Source: Sedimenticola thiotaurini (GTDB taxonomy: Bacteria; Pseudomonadota; Gammaproteobacteria; Chromatiales; Chromatiaceae). Taken from it: a stretch of DNA of 64,000 nt. Made by a program: the position numbers and the translations under genes. Of the stretch, positions 54,175 through 63,507 are shown in pieces (position 1 is the first letter of the stretch; every line of letters begins with the position of its first letter). A model generated the notes under the pieces. The model saw only the letters and a list, made by a program, of their open reading frames with translations. It ran no database searches and was not told where the DNA came from. The DNA is taken from contig NZ_CP011412.1 of NCBI RefSeq assembly GCF_001007875.1, positions 1,550,001-1,614,000 of the forward strand, in the 5' to 3' direction.

Positions 54175-54561
54175 TCAGCTATCTACACGTTCAAAAATCT
54201 TGTTGATCTTCTCTTCCAGGGTCACCGCAGTAAACGGCTTGACGACATAACCATTGACTCCGGCCTTGGCCGCCTCGATGATCTGCTCACGCTTCGATTC
54301 GGCGGTTACCATCAGCACCGGAAGCTTGACCAGGTTCGGATCGGCACGCACTGCCTTGAGCAGATCAATACCGGTCATGCCGGGCATATTCCAATCGGTT
54401 ACCAGGAAATCAAAGTTACCTGACTGCAACATGGGTAACGCGGTATTACCATCATCTGCCTCCTGGGTATTGGTGAACCCCAGGTCCCGCAGCAGATTCT
54501 TAATAATCCGTCGCATTGTGGAGAAGTCGTCCACAATGAGAATCTTCATGTTTTTATTCAA
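54175..54561 (-). CDS. cheY: Chemotaxis response regulator CheY
   Basis: A 128-residue single-domain response regulator with the acid pair in VDDFSTMRR, the phospho-Asp in VTDWNMPGM, Thr in VTAESKR and Lys in VVKPFTAV. It binds FliM in the flagellar switch. The start is taken as TTG at 54561 because GGAGG lies five bases upstream; an ATG at 54549 is in frame without a ribosome site, and a longer start at 54585 is unlikely. Confidence 0.95.
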   Translation of the reverse strand: MNKNMKILIVDDFSTMRRIIKNLLRDLGFTNTQEADDGNTALPMLQSGNFDFLVTDWNMPGMTGIDLLKAVRADPNLVKLPVLMVTAESKREQIIEAAKAGVNGYVVKPFTAVTLEEKINKIFERVDS

Positions 54562-54605
54562 GGCAACCTCCAAACTCGATGCCATTATTTGTTTTTACCG
54601 ACCGA

Positions 54606-55346
54606 TCAGAGTTTGTCTGCATCGGACAACCAATCTGCTAGACGGGCACGTAACCGCAGTGTTGCCTGGCTGTGAATCTGGCACACTCTCGATTCACTGA
54701 CCCCCAGAACCTGTCCAATCTCCCGCAGGTTCATCTCTTCATCGTAATAGAGTGCAATCACCAATCTCTCTCGTTCCGGCAGACCGGCAATCGCCTCTGC
54801 CAGGGCCTGTTTGAATGCATCCCGCTGCATCCCCTCGAACAGACCGGCCGACTCAGTGTTGTCGCCATCAAACGGAAGCTCGCCAACTGCCTGCAACTCT
54901 TCAATACTGAAGATTCTGCAACCGGCGGCATCCTGCAGGATCCGATGGTACTGGACCAGATCCATATCCAGCACTTCAGCTACCTCCACATCCCGTGCGT
55001 CGCGGCCCTGTTCATTTTCGATGGCCCGCATGGCGTCTGCCACCATACGCGCCTTTCGGTGCACGGAACGGGGAGTCCAGTCGCTACGCCGGATCTCGTC
55101 CAGCATGGAGCCCCGGATTCGGATCCCGGCATAGGTTTCGAAACTCGCTCCCTGGCTGGGATCATAATTCCTGCTCGCTTCAAGCAGGCCGATCATTCCC
55201 GCCTGAATCAGATCATCCGCCTGCACATTGGGCGGCAATCGGTTCATCAGGTGGTAGGCAATCCGTTTGACCAGCGGCGCATGTCGATCCACCAGCGTAT
55301 CCGCATCCATCTCCTGGATGGCCGTATAGCTAGCAAGCCCGCTCAC
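54606..55346 (-). CDS. fliA: Flagellar sigma factor FliA (sigma-28)
   Basis: A 246-residue sigma-28 factor. Region 2 is DLIQAGMIGLLEASRNYD through RIRGSMLDEIRRSDW, region 4 is LPERERLVIALYYDEEMN and the helix-turn-helix LREIGQVLGVSESRVCQ. It drives late flagellar and chemotaxis genes. The first codon is GTG at 55346, overlapping the flhG stop as GTGA, with AGGAG upstream. Confidence 0.95.
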   Translation of the reverse strand: MSGLASYTAIQEMDADTLVDRHAPLVKRIAYHLMNRLPPNVQADDLIQAGMIGLLEASRNYDPSQGASFETYAGIRIRGSMLDEIRRSDWTPRSVHRKARMVADAMRAIENEQGRDARDVEVAEVLDMDLVQYHRILQDAAGCRIFSIEELQAVGELPFDGDNTESAGLFEGMQRDAFKQALAEAIAGLPERERLVIALYYDEEMNLREIGQVLGVSESRVCQIHSQATLRLRARLADWLSDADKL

Positions 55347-56230
55347 CGGCTCATCTCCTGATTCTGGCTGCTGTACTGGATCAGCCGCTCCACGAAGAAC
55401 TGCAGATGACCACCAGCGCCATCCGGTACAGGCCAGTTATCGGCCTTCTGCGCCAGATTCTTGAATATTTTTGCTATATGGCTACGCGGATTGGCCTGAA
55501 CCACCGGTTTTTGTGATTTCACGGCCTTTCTGAGATTTTCGTCATACGGAATACTGCCCATGTAGGTGAGCATAACATCCAGGTACTGGTCCGTAACCCG
55601 GCACATCTTGTTATACAGGTTGCGCCCCTCTTCAGCACTGCGGGTCATGTTGGCCAGGATTCGGAAACGGTCCAGACCATACTCCCGATTCAACAGCTTG
55701 ATCATGGCGTAGGCATCGGTAATCGACGCCGGTTCGTCACACACCACAACGATAACCTCCTGTGCCGCCCGGCTGAAGCTCACCACCGTATCCGAGATAC
55801 CGGCTGCGGTGTCGATAATCAGTACATCCAGATCATTGCCGACATCACTGAAGGCCCTGATCAATCCGGCGTGTTCCGCCGCGCTCAGCTCAGCCATCTG
55901 CTGAACACCCGAGGCACCCGGCACAACCCGAATACCCGCAGGCCCCTGCAGAACCACCTCTTCCAGGGTGCGCTCACCGCTCAATACGTGGGACAGGTCA
56001 TACTGGGGATGTAAGCCGAGCACCACGTCGATGTTGGCCAAACCGAGGTCGGCATCCAGCAGCATCACGCGACGCCCCATTTCAGCCATTGAAACGGCCA
56101 GATTGACCGATATGTTGGTCTTTCCAACGCCGCCCTTACCTCCGGTAACGGCGATCACTCGTACAGGTCTGGGTTGTACCATGCGTCTTAATCCTGCTGC
56201 TTGATCTGTAATTGCGTCAGCCATGAGCAT
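55343..56230 (-). CDS. flhG: Flagellar number regulator FlhG (FleN)
   Basis: A 295-residue MinD-like ATPase limiting polar flagella to one. Walker A is TGGKGGVGKTNISVN, the switch II segment LLDADLGLANIDVVLG, and VIIDTAAGISDTVV. The longer frame upstream to 56374 is inside flhF, so ATG 56230 (with GGAGG 11 bases ahead) is used; 56224 is the alternative. It overlaps the flhF stop. Confidence 0.93.
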   Translation of the reverse strand: MLMADAITDQAAGLRRMVQPRPVRVIAVTGGKGGVGKTNISVNLAVSMAEMGRRVMLLDADLGLANIDVVLGLHPQYDLSHVLSGERTLEEVVLQGPAGIRVVPGASGVQQMAELSAAEHAGLIRAFSDVGNDLDVLIIDTAAGISDTVVSFSRAAQEVIVVVCDEPASITDAYAMIKLLNREYGLDRFRILANMTRSAEEGRNLYNKMCRVTDQYLDVMLTYMGSIPYDENLRKAVKSQKPVVQANPRSHIAKIFKNLAQKADNWPVPDGAGGHLQFFVERLIQYSSQNQEMSR

Positions 56231-57464
56231 TTGCTCTCGCACCTCCGAGGGCCAGTGCCAGGTATTCATCGGAATACCCACCTTCTCCGGTACTACAGGC
56301 GACCGCCTTGCTGACCAGTGTGTGTGAACGGGCCAGGTGCAGATCTTCCGGCACCTTCTGGCCATCGGCGACAAATGCCAGCGGTAACGCCTTATGGATC
56401 AACGCGGACAGCGCCCCGCCCAGTGAGCCGGTCTCATCCACCTTAGTGAGAATACAGGCCTCCGGCCTGGCAGTGCCAAAGGCGCCGATCGTCTGGATCA
56501 GAGATGAGTAGTCGGTGGCCGCAGAGAGGGTGAGAAAACTGCGCACACCCTGTCCGGCCACATCCAGCATGGAGAGCTGTTCACTGAGCCTGACATCCCG
56601 CTGACTCATTCCGGCGGTATCGATCAGGACCAGTCGCTTGCCGGTCAGGCCGTTCAATGCAACAGCCAGTTCCTCCCGGGTACTCGCCGTGCGCACCGGC
56701 ACGTCCAGTATTCTGGCGTAGGTGTTCAACTGCTCCTGGGCACCGATACGGTAGTTATCGGTCGAGATCAGTGCGATCTGATGGGTGCCGTGGCGCAGGG
56801 CGAAACGGGCCGCCAGCTTTGCCACCGTGGTGGTCTTGCCTACCCCGGTGGGTCCGATCAGGGCGAATACGCCACCCTGCTCCAGCAGATCATCGCCCAC
56901 TGTCTCCATTTTTGCCGCCAGATGGTAAAGCGCCTTTCGCCACGCCTGGTCCGCATTGGTGGCATCGCTAACAAGCTCCACCAGTTCACAGCAGATATCC
57001 GGCGTGATGGACAATTCCATCAACTTCCTGAACAGGTCCCGGTTCTCCGGCTTGTGATCCGCCATCTCCCGCCAGCTCAGCCCGGACAGTTCGTTTTCCA
57101 TCATGCGACGCAGCGCCTTCATCTCCTGACGCATCTCCACCAGCACCGGATCCTGGCTCCACTCCACTTTGGGAACCACCTGCTCTTTCAGTTCGGTCAC
57201 AGAGGCTACTTTAGAATCTCGCTCCCGGGTCGGGGCGACAGGTCTCTCCTCCTGGTGCAGGGGCCGAACCTTGTGGGATACGGATTGGGCAGGGGGCGGC
57301 GGCTCGTCTGCAAAAGCGGCGGCATCATAATCAATGGCCGCCATCAACTCGACGCCGCCATCAACTTTCTTGTTCGACAGAATCACGGCGTCGGAGCCCA
57401 GTGTCTCACGAACCTGTCGTAGAGCCTGCCTGATATCCGGCGCGAAAATGCGTTTAATCTTCAT
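56217..57464 (-). CDS. flhF: Flagellar biosynthesis GTPase FlhF
   Basis: A 415-residue SRP-type GTPase that sets the polar site of flagellar assembly. N-terminal B domain (MKIKRIFAPDIRQALRQV, then DAVILSNKKVDGG), a variable linker, then the NG domain: GPTGVGKTTTVAKLAARF, DNYRIGAQEQLNTYA and IDTAGMSQRD. The gene overlaps flhG. The TKVDETGSLGG guanine-type motif is present. Confidence 0.95.
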   Translation of the reverse strand: MKIKRIFAPDIRQALRQVRETLGSDAVILSNKKVDGGVELMAAIDYDAAAFADEPPPPAQSVSHKVRPLHQEERPVAPTRERDSKVASVTELKEQVVPKVEWSQDPVLVEMRQEMKALRRMMENELSGLSWREMADHKPENRDLFRKLMELSITPDICCELVELVSDATNADQAWRKALYHLAAKMETVGDDLLEQGGVFALIGPTGVGKTTTVAKLAARFALRHGTHQIALISTDNYRIGAQEQLNTYARILDVPVRTASTREELAVALNGLTGKRLVLIDTAGMSQRDVRLSEQLSMLDVAGQGVRSFLTLSAATDYSSLIQTIGAFGTARPEACILTKVDETGSLGGALSALIHKALPLAFVADGQKVPEDLHLARSHTLVSKAVACSTGEGGYSDEYLALALGGARANAHG

Positions 57465-57552
57465 ACCTGACTTTCCCCGCAGCCAGCTATCCGATCAAAC
57501 GGCCTGTTTAAGTCACCATGCCGAGGTGTCCGATCGTGTAGCGGTGGCTGCC

Positions 57553-59658
57553 TTATGTTTCTGCACTTGGCCTGCCCACCGTGGCAACCACCTTGATTTT
57601 GCGGTTGTCCGGTATCTCGTTGTAGGAGAGCACACTCATTCCCGGTACGCTGTGTTTAACAAATCGCGCCATCCACATGCGAATCGGCGCTGCGACCAAA
57701 AGAATACTCTCCTGTCCTGCTGTCTCTTGCTGCTGAGCGGTTTCAACCAACGCTTTCTGCAGCTGTTCCGCCAGGCCGGGTTCAAACCCGACACCCCCAT
57801 CCTGGGCAGGCTGAATAGTTTGCTGCAATATCTGTTCCAATCCAGGATCGAGCACCACAACAGGGATTTCTTCAACAGGACCAACAAGTTGCTGAACAAT
57901 CGAACGGGAAAGCGCAACCCGGGCCCGGGCCGTCAAAGCGCCGAGGTCTTGACTCTGGGGAGCATACTCCGCCAATGTTTCGGCAATCGTGCGGATATCC
58001 CGAATGGGCACACCCTCCGAAAGCAGGTTCTGCAGAATCTTTAATATCTGCCCCAGGCTTAAGACGGTGGGCACCAGATCCTCCACCAGTTTGGGGGCGC
58101 TTTTGGCGAGCACTTCCATCAACTGCTGCACCTCCTCATGGCCAATCAGCTCATGGGCATGGGATTGCAGTATCTCGCTCAGGTGGGTGGCCACCACGGT
58201 ACTGGCATCCACCACCGTATAGCCCAGCGTCTGCGCCTGGTCCCGCTGTCCGGCATCGATCCAGACCGCCTCCAGACCAAACGCCGGATCAGTCGTAGCC
58301 ACGCCCTGCAAGGTACCAAACACCCGGCCAGGATTGATGGCCAGCTCCCGATCCGGGTAGATCTCCGCCTCACCGATCACCACGCCATTGAGGGAGATCC
58401 GATAGCCGCCAGGGCTGAGATCCAGATTGTCCCGTATATGTACCGGCTGCACCAGGAAGCCCAACTCCTGGGAGAGCTTCTTACGCACCCCCTTGATCCG
58501 GTTCATCAACTGACCACCCTGGTTCTTGTCCACCAGGGGGATCAGACGATACCCCACCTCCAGGCCGATAATATCCACCGGTTGTACATCATCCCAGGTC
58601 AGCTCCTTCTGTTCCGGTGCCTGTGCAGGCTCTGGCATGGGCTCCACATCCGGCACCACCTGGGCACGCTGCTGTTTTTGCATGATCCACCAGGCACCGC
58701 CACCGGCCAGGGCCGCTAGGGTAAGGAAGGCAAAATTGGGCATGCCGGGGATAATGCCCATCATGCCCAGTACTACGGCGGTGATTATCAGTGCCTTCGG
58801 ATTGGTGAACAGCTGGGTGACAATCTGCCCTCCCATATCCTGCTTGGAGGAGGCCACCCGGGTGACAATAATGGCTGCGGAGGTGGAGAGCAGCAGGGAG
58901 GGAATCTGCGCCACCAGACCATCGCCAATGGTCAGCAGGGCATAAAACCGCAGCGCAGTTGAGAGATCCAGGTCATGCTGCAGCATACCGATTGCAAGAC
59001 CACCGATAATGTTGATGAACAGGATCAGAATACCCGCTACCGCGTCACCCCGGACAAACTTGCTGGCACCATCCATCGCGCCGTAAAAATCGGCCTCCTG
59101 GGCCACCTCATCGCGCCGCACTCTGGCCTCATCCTGATCGATGAGTCCTGCATTGAGATCGGCATCGATCGCCATCTGCTTACCCGGCATGGCGTCCAGG
59201 GTGAACCGGGCGCTCACCTCGGATACCCGTCCCGCACCCTTGGTCACCACCACAAAATTGATAATCACCAGAATGGCAAACACCACCAGGCCGACCGCAT
59301 AGTTGCCACCGATAACAAAGGCGCCAAACGCCTCGATCACCTTGCCGGCCGCATCACCACCCTGATGCCCTTCCAGTAACACCACCCGGGTGGAGGCCAC
59401 ATTCAGGGAGAGGCGCAGCAGCGTGGCCACCAGCAGCAGACTGGGGAACACACTGAACTCTAGTGGCCGCATGGTGTAGACCACCACCATCACCACAATC
59501 AGCGACAGGGCGATATTGAAGGTAAAAAAGATATCCAGGGCCAGTGGTGGCAGGGGAATCACCACCATCACCAACAGCATCACCAGCACCATGGGTGCGC
59601 CAAGACCACGCAGACCAGACGCTTTTACATTATTCAGGATTGCTGTTGCATCCATCAT
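57553..59658 (-). CDS. flhA: Flagellar export gate protein FlhA
   Basis: A 701-residue export-gate protein with about eight N-terminal helices (VLMLLVMVVIPLPPLALD, NIALSLIVVMVVVYTM), the FHIPEP-type cytoplasmic loop signature (VVTKGAGRVSEVSARFTLDA), and a C-terminal cytoplasmic domain binding export substrates. GGAG lies five bases before the ATG-ATG. Ends at 57553, 88 bp before flhF. Confidence 0.96.
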   Translation of the reverse strand: MMDATAILNNVKASGLRGLGAPMVLVMLLVMVVIPLPPLALDIFFTFNIALSLIVVMVVVYTMRPLEFSVFPSLLLVATLLRLSLNVASTRVVLLEGHQGGDAAGKVIEAFGAFVIGGNYAVGLVVFAILVIINFVVVTKGAGRVSEVSARFTLDAMPGKQMAIDADLNAGLIDQDEARVRRDEVAQEADFYGAMDGASKFVRGDAVAGILILFINIIGGLAIGMLQHDLDLSTALRFYALLTIGDGLVAQIPSLLLSTSAAIIVTRVASSKQDMGGQIVTQLFTNPKALIITAVVLGMMGIIPGMPNFAFLTLAALAGGGAWWIMQKQQRAQVVPDVEPMPEPAQAPEQKELTWDDVQPVDIIGLEVGYRLIPLVDKNQGGQLMNRIKGVRKKLSQELGFLVQPVHIRDNLDLSPGGYRISLNGVVIGEAEIYPDRELAINPGRVFGTLQGVATTDPAFGLEAVWIDAGQRDQAQTLGYTVVDASTVVATHLSEILQSHAHELIGHEEVQQLMEVLAKSAPKLVEDLVPTVLSLGQILKILQNLLSEGVPIRDIRTIAETLAEYAPQSQDLGALTARARVALSRSIVQQLVGPVEEIPVVVLDPGLEQILQQTIQPAQDGGVGFEPGLAEQLQKALVETAQQQETAGQESILLVAAPIRMWMARFVKHSVPGMSVLSYNEIPDNRKIKVVATVGRPSAET

Positions 59659-59674
59659 CCCAACTCCAGGTAAA

Positions 59675-60811
59675 TCACTCAGGCACCTTCAGTTCATCCG
59701 GAATCTGCAGCTCATCGGGCATCACCGGTTTGCGACCCTGCCCAGGTGTATAGGCCCTGAGCTGAAACACGTAGGCCAGCAGCTTGGCCACCGCCAGATA
59801 GAGACCCGCCGGTATCGGTTCCCCCAGTTCGGTATGGAAGTAGATGGCACGGGCCAACGAAGGTGATTCGATAACCGGCACCTCGTTTTCGGCGCCCACC
59901 CGGCGAATATTGGCAGCCACCAGTTCGGTCCCCTTGGCCACCACCACCGGTGCGTTCATACGCGCCTGGTTATAGCGCAGGGCCACCGCATAGTGGGTGG
60001 GGTTGGTGACAATCACATCGGCTTTCGGCACCTCCTCCATCATGCGCCGGGTCGCCATCTCACGTTGCAGCTGCCGGATACGCCCCCGAACCTCGGGCCG
60101 ACCCTCGGTCTCCTTCATCTCTTCCCGAACTTCCTGGCGGGTCATTTTCATCTGCCGTTTGTGATCCCAGATCTGGAACGGTATATCGACAGCAGCCACC
60201 AGAATCAGGGTTGAGGAGATCAGCACAAACGCCCAACCGATCAGATTGACCAGCTCGCTCATCGCCGAACCCAGGTCCATACCGCTAAGCTGAATGAAGG
60301 AGTCCAGGGTAAGCCACAGCACCAACGCGGTGGCGCCACCCACCAGAAAAAACTTGGCCATCGCCTTGGCCAGCTCTATCAAACCCTTGAGCGAGAAGAG
60401 CCGTTTCAGTCCTTTCAACGGATTCATCTTGCTCAGTTTCGGCGCCAGCGCCTGGGCACTGAATGCCATCCCCCCCAGGGCGATGGAACTGAGTACCGCC
60501 ACCACTACCACCACCACGAAGAACGGCGCCAGCATGAGCAGGGCATCCTGCATACTGGCTGCCAACCGACGCAGCATCGCCATCGGCTCAAACATATCAA
60601 CCCGGGGTATGCTCAGATTACTGCTCATGATTTGGGAGAGCCCCTCCCCCATCATGCCGCTCATTGCAACCAGAGCCATACCACCGATCAGGGTGATAGC
60701 CATGGTGTTCAGCTCTTTTGAACGGGCTATCTGCCCCTTCTTTTTGGCATCATCCAGGCGTTTCGCTGTCGGCTCTTCTGTTTTCTCCTGGCCATCTTCA
60801 TTCTCTGCCAT
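59675..60811 (-). CDS. flhB: Flagellar export switch protein FlhB
   Basis: A 378-residue FlhB with four membrane helices and a cytoplasmic C-terminal domain that self-cleaves within NPTH (seen as VTNPTHYAVALRYNQ) to switch substrate class. The N-terminus is typical, EDGQEKTEEPTAKRLDDA. It starts 3 bases after fliR ends. Confidence 0.96.
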   Translation of the reverse strand: MAENEDGQEKTEEPTAKRLDDAKKKGQIARSKELNTMAITLIGGMALVAMSGMMGEGLSQIMSSNLSIPRVDMFEPMAMLRRLAASMQDALLMLAPFFVVVVVVAVLSSIALGGMAFSAQALAPKLSKMNPLKGLKRLFSLKGLIELAKAMAKFFLVGGATALVLWLTLDSFIQLSGMDLGSAMSELVNLIGWAFVLISSTLILVAAVDIPFQIWDHKRQMKMTRQEVREEMKETEGRPEVRGRIRQLQREMATRRMMEEVPKADVIVTNPTHYAVALRYNQARMNAPVVVAKGTELVAANIRRVGAENEVPVIESPSLARAIYFHTELGEPIPAGLYLAVAKLLAYVFQLRAYTPGQGRKPVMPDELQIPDELKVPE

Positions 60812-60814
60812 GCA

Positions 60815-61594
60815 TCACCCCGCAATCAGCAGCAGCCGCTGGATCAGGCCCAGAGCCTCTTCCAGTAACTCGGTGAAGTTACCCATGACATCCGGCAGGG
60901 TAATCCAGATAAGTACGAAACCGATCAGAATGGAGATCGGAAATCCCACCGCAAAGATATTCAGCTGCGGCGCTGCCCGACCAATCACGCCCATCCCGAG
61001 ATTGACCAGCAACAGGGCCGCTACCACCGGCAGTGACATCAACAGTCCGGCGTTGAACATCCGGCTGGCCCAGCCGACGATTTCGGAGAAGCCGTTCTGA
61101 CTGAGCCCGCTGACCGCCACCGGAAAAGTGTGGAAACTTTGTGCCAGTATTTCGATCAGCACCAGGTGGCCGTTCAGGACCAGGAACAGCAGGGTGGCCA
61201 ATATCAGATAGAACTGGGAGACCACCGGTACCTGCACACCGTTCTGCGGATCCACCATGGAAGCGAACCCCAGCCCCATGCTGTAGGCGATCACCTGCCC
61301 ACCAAAAATCAGGGCGGCGAACACCATCTGCAGAATAAAGCCCATCGCCACACCAATCAGGATCTGTTGCAGCAGGATGATGAATGCCTCCCCACTGAAG
61401 GGGTCCACCACCGGGGAGGCGGGAATCACCGGCACCAGCACCCAGGTCAGCACCAGCACGAAAGCCAGCCGGAATATTATTGGTGTCTGGCGCGAACTGA
61501 GAATGGGCGCAGACAGGATCAATGCACCGATACGTACAAACGGCCAGAAGAATGCGGCCAGCCAGCTTTGCAATTGGGTATCGGTAAAGATCAT
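60815..61594 (-). CDS. fliR: Flagellar export protein FliR
   Basis: A 259-residue hydrophobic export-gate component with six predicted helices; LSAPILSSRQTPIIFRLAF and LIGVAMGFILQMVFAALIF are FliR-like. It lies between fliQ and flhB in the expected order. Confidence 0.94.
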   Translation of the reverse strand: MIFTDTQLQSWLAAFFWPFVRIGALILSAPILSSRQTPIIFRLAFVLVLTWVLVPVIPASPVVDPFSGEAFIILLQQILIGVAMGFILQMVFAALIFGGQVIAYSMGLGFASMVDPQNGVQVPVVSQFYLILATLLFLVLNGHLVLIEILAQSFHTFPVAVSGLSQNGFSEIVGWASRMFNAGLLMSLPVVAALLLVNLGMGVIGRAAPQLNIFAVGFPISILIGFVLIWITLPDVMGNFTELLEEALGLIQRLLLIAG

Positions 61595-61609
61595 CAGTCC
61601 ACCCCGGGG

Positions 61610-61879
61610 TCAACCGATAAAATCCGGTATACCCTCAAAGAGGGTTACGGTGAAATTGATAATAACCTGCAGCATCCAGGGCCCCGCCATCATCAGCACC
61701 ACCACCACGATGATCAGTTTCGGGATAAAACTCAGGGTCATCTCGTTGATCTGGGTGGCCGCCTGGAACATGGCCACCAGCAGGCCGACGGCCAGGGCCG
61801 GAATCAGCAGCACCGCACCCAGGGCGACTGTCACTTCCAACGCCCGCTGGCCGATATCGAGTACGCTGTCTGGTGTCAT
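61610..61879 (-). CDS. fliQ: Flagellar export protein FliQ
   Basis: An 89-residue two-helix export-gate component (VTVALGAVLLIPALAVGLL, FIPKLIIVVVVLMMAGPW). Length and AATQINEMTLSF match the family. Between fliP and fliR. Confidence 0.95.
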   Translation of the reverse strand: MTPDSVLDIGQRALEVTVALGAVLLIPALAVGLLVAMFQAATQINEMTLSFIPKLIIVVVVLMMAGPWMLQVIINFTVTLFEGIPDFIG

Positions 61880-61891
61880 CCTATCCCCCCA

Positions 61892-62638
61892 TCAGACCTG
61901 GAAACTGGATGCCAGGGTGCCGAACAACAGCGCCCAGCCATCGATGAGTACAAACAGCATGATCTTGAACGGCAGTGAAATAATCAGTGGCGACAACATC
62001 ATCATACCCATCGACATGAGTACACTCGCCACCACCAGGTCGATAATCAGGAACGGAATAAAAATCAGAAAACCGATCTGAAAACCGGTCTTCAGTTCAG
62101 AGGTTGCGAAGGCCGGCAACAACACCGTGAACGGCACCGCATCCGGGGACTCAAAATCGGCATAGTTGCCGATTCGGGCAAACAGTTCCAGATCACTCTC
62201 ACGGGTCTGGGCCAACATGAAGCTACGCATCGGCACCGCTGCACGCTGCAGCGCCTCGGTAGCGGTAAGCTGCTCCTCCAGGTAGGGCTGTACGCCCTGA
62301 TCATAGACCTGCTGAAAAACCGGCATCATGATGAAGAGGGTCAGAAAAAGCGCCAGACCGATCATGATCTGGTTGGACGGGGTACTCTGGGTGCCCAGCG
62401 CCTGGCGCAGGATCGCCAGCACAATCACAATGCGGGCAAAGGAGGTCATCATCAGCAACGCCCCCGGCAACAGCGTCAGGGCCGTCATCAGGAACAGTAT
62501 CTGTATACTCAGACTGTAGGTCTGCCCACCGTCTGCGGTGGGGGTTGCCGTCAATGCATCAAGGCCCGGCGCCGCGCTCGCGGCAACCGGCACCAGGGTC
62601 AGCAGCAATAGCAGTAACAGCCGTGCCGGGGCCATCAT
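61892..62638 (-). CDS. fliP: Flagellar export protein FliP
   Basis: A 248-residue protein with a cleavable signal, four helices, and family signatures [38 protein letters not shown] and [15 protein letters not shown]. Start codon overlaps the fliO stop (ATGATG with GGAG upstream). Confidence 0.96.
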   Translation of the reverse strand: MMAPARLLLLLLLTLVPVAASAAPGLDALTATPTADGGQTYSLSIQILFLMTALTLLPGALLMMTSFARIVIVLAILRQALGTQSTPSNQIMIGLALFLTLFIMMPVFQQVYDQGVQPYLEEQLTATEALQRAAVPMRSFMLAQTRESDLELFARIGNYADFESPDAVPFTVLLPAFATSELKTGFQIGFLIFIPFLIIDLVVASVLMSMGMMMLSPLIISLPFKIMLFVLIDGWALLFGTLASSFQV

Positions 62639-63060
62639 TTCTCCTGCTCCGCGATTTCAGTTTTCAGCTGACCGGAGAAAGCCGTATCCGCTTCCTGCCC
62701 TTCGGTTTTATCCAGCACATGGAGCGTCTGTATCCGGCCCGGTGCAACACCAACCAGCAGACGGGTATCCCCCACGCGCAACAGCACAGCCCGCTCCCGG
62801 GGACCGAGAGAGACTCCGCTCAGAATCGTGATATCACCCTTGGACGCCATCGGCAGCCGACCGAACCGGCGCAGCAGCCAGCCTATGGCGAAGATCAGTC
62901 CCAGGATCAGCAACAACCCGCCCGCGGTCTGCAGTAACATGCCGCCGCTCAAAGGTGATGGTGACAGTGTGGCAGGTGATGGCTTTTCCGCAGCGGCCTG
63001 CGCCAGGGGTATCCAGATCCAGGCGCCGTTCAGGCCGACCAGAGGCAACAGCCATTTCAT
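62635..63060 (-). CDS. fliO: Flagellar protein FliO
   Basis: A 141-residue protein with an N-terminal signal/helix, a second helix ([19 protein letters not shown]) and a short cytoplasmic domain ([20 protein letters not shown]). It helps FliP assembly. Overlaps both neighbours in the ATGA style. Confidence 0.92.
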   Translation of the reverse strand: MKWLLPLVGLNGAWIWIPLAQAAAEKPSPATLSPSPLSGGMLLQTAGGLLLILGLIFAIGWLLRRFGRLPMASKGDITILSGVSLGPRERAVLLRVGDTRLLVGVAPGRIQTLHVLDKTEGQEADTAFSGQLKTEIAEQEK

Positions 63061-63479
63061 CTACCGAGTCTCCGCACCCGGTCGGCAGGGCTGATGATGT
63101 CGGTGAGTCGGATACCAAACTTTTCATTGACTACCACCACTTCTCCCTTGGCGATCAGGGTGCCGTTGACCAATACATCCATCGGCTCACCGGCGAGGCG
63201 GTCCAGCTCTACAACCGAGCCCTGATTCAACTGCAACAGGTTGCGGATGGAAATCTGGGTACGTCCGATCTCCATGGAGATGGTGACCGGCACATCCAGA
63301 ATGGCATCCAGCTGCACCTCACCCCCACTGCCGTTCTTGGACTCTGCTGTCAGCTCCTGGAACTGCGCCGCATCGGCCGCCATGTCATTGGGAGTGGCAA
63401 CCACATCGTCCTGCTCCTCCAGTGCAGCAGCCCACTCATCGGCCAGTGCTTCATTCGGGTCTTTTTCCACGTCGCTCAT
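63057..63479 (-). CDS. fliN: Flagellar motor switch protein FliN
   Basis: A 140-residue C-ring protein. An acidic N-terminal part precedes the SpoA-type domain: DVPVTISMEIGRTQISIRN, GSVVELDRLAGEPMDVLVN, then NEKFGIRLTDII. Sits between fliM and fliO. Confidence 0.95.
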   Translation of the reverse strand: MSDVEKDPNEALADEWAAALEEQDDVVATPNDMAADAAQFQELTAESKNGSGGEVQLDAILDVPVTISMEIGRTQISIRNLLQLNQGSVVELDRLAGEPMDVLVNGTLIAKGEVVVVNEKFGIRLTDIISPADRVRRLGR

Positions 63480-63507
63480 GATATTTGTCCTAGTTGAAAA
63501 GCGTTGC

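Noticed and set aside
61130-61978. 282-residue plus-strand frame rich in His and Gln
   Set aside because: Antisense to fliR, fliQ and fliP, which are certain.
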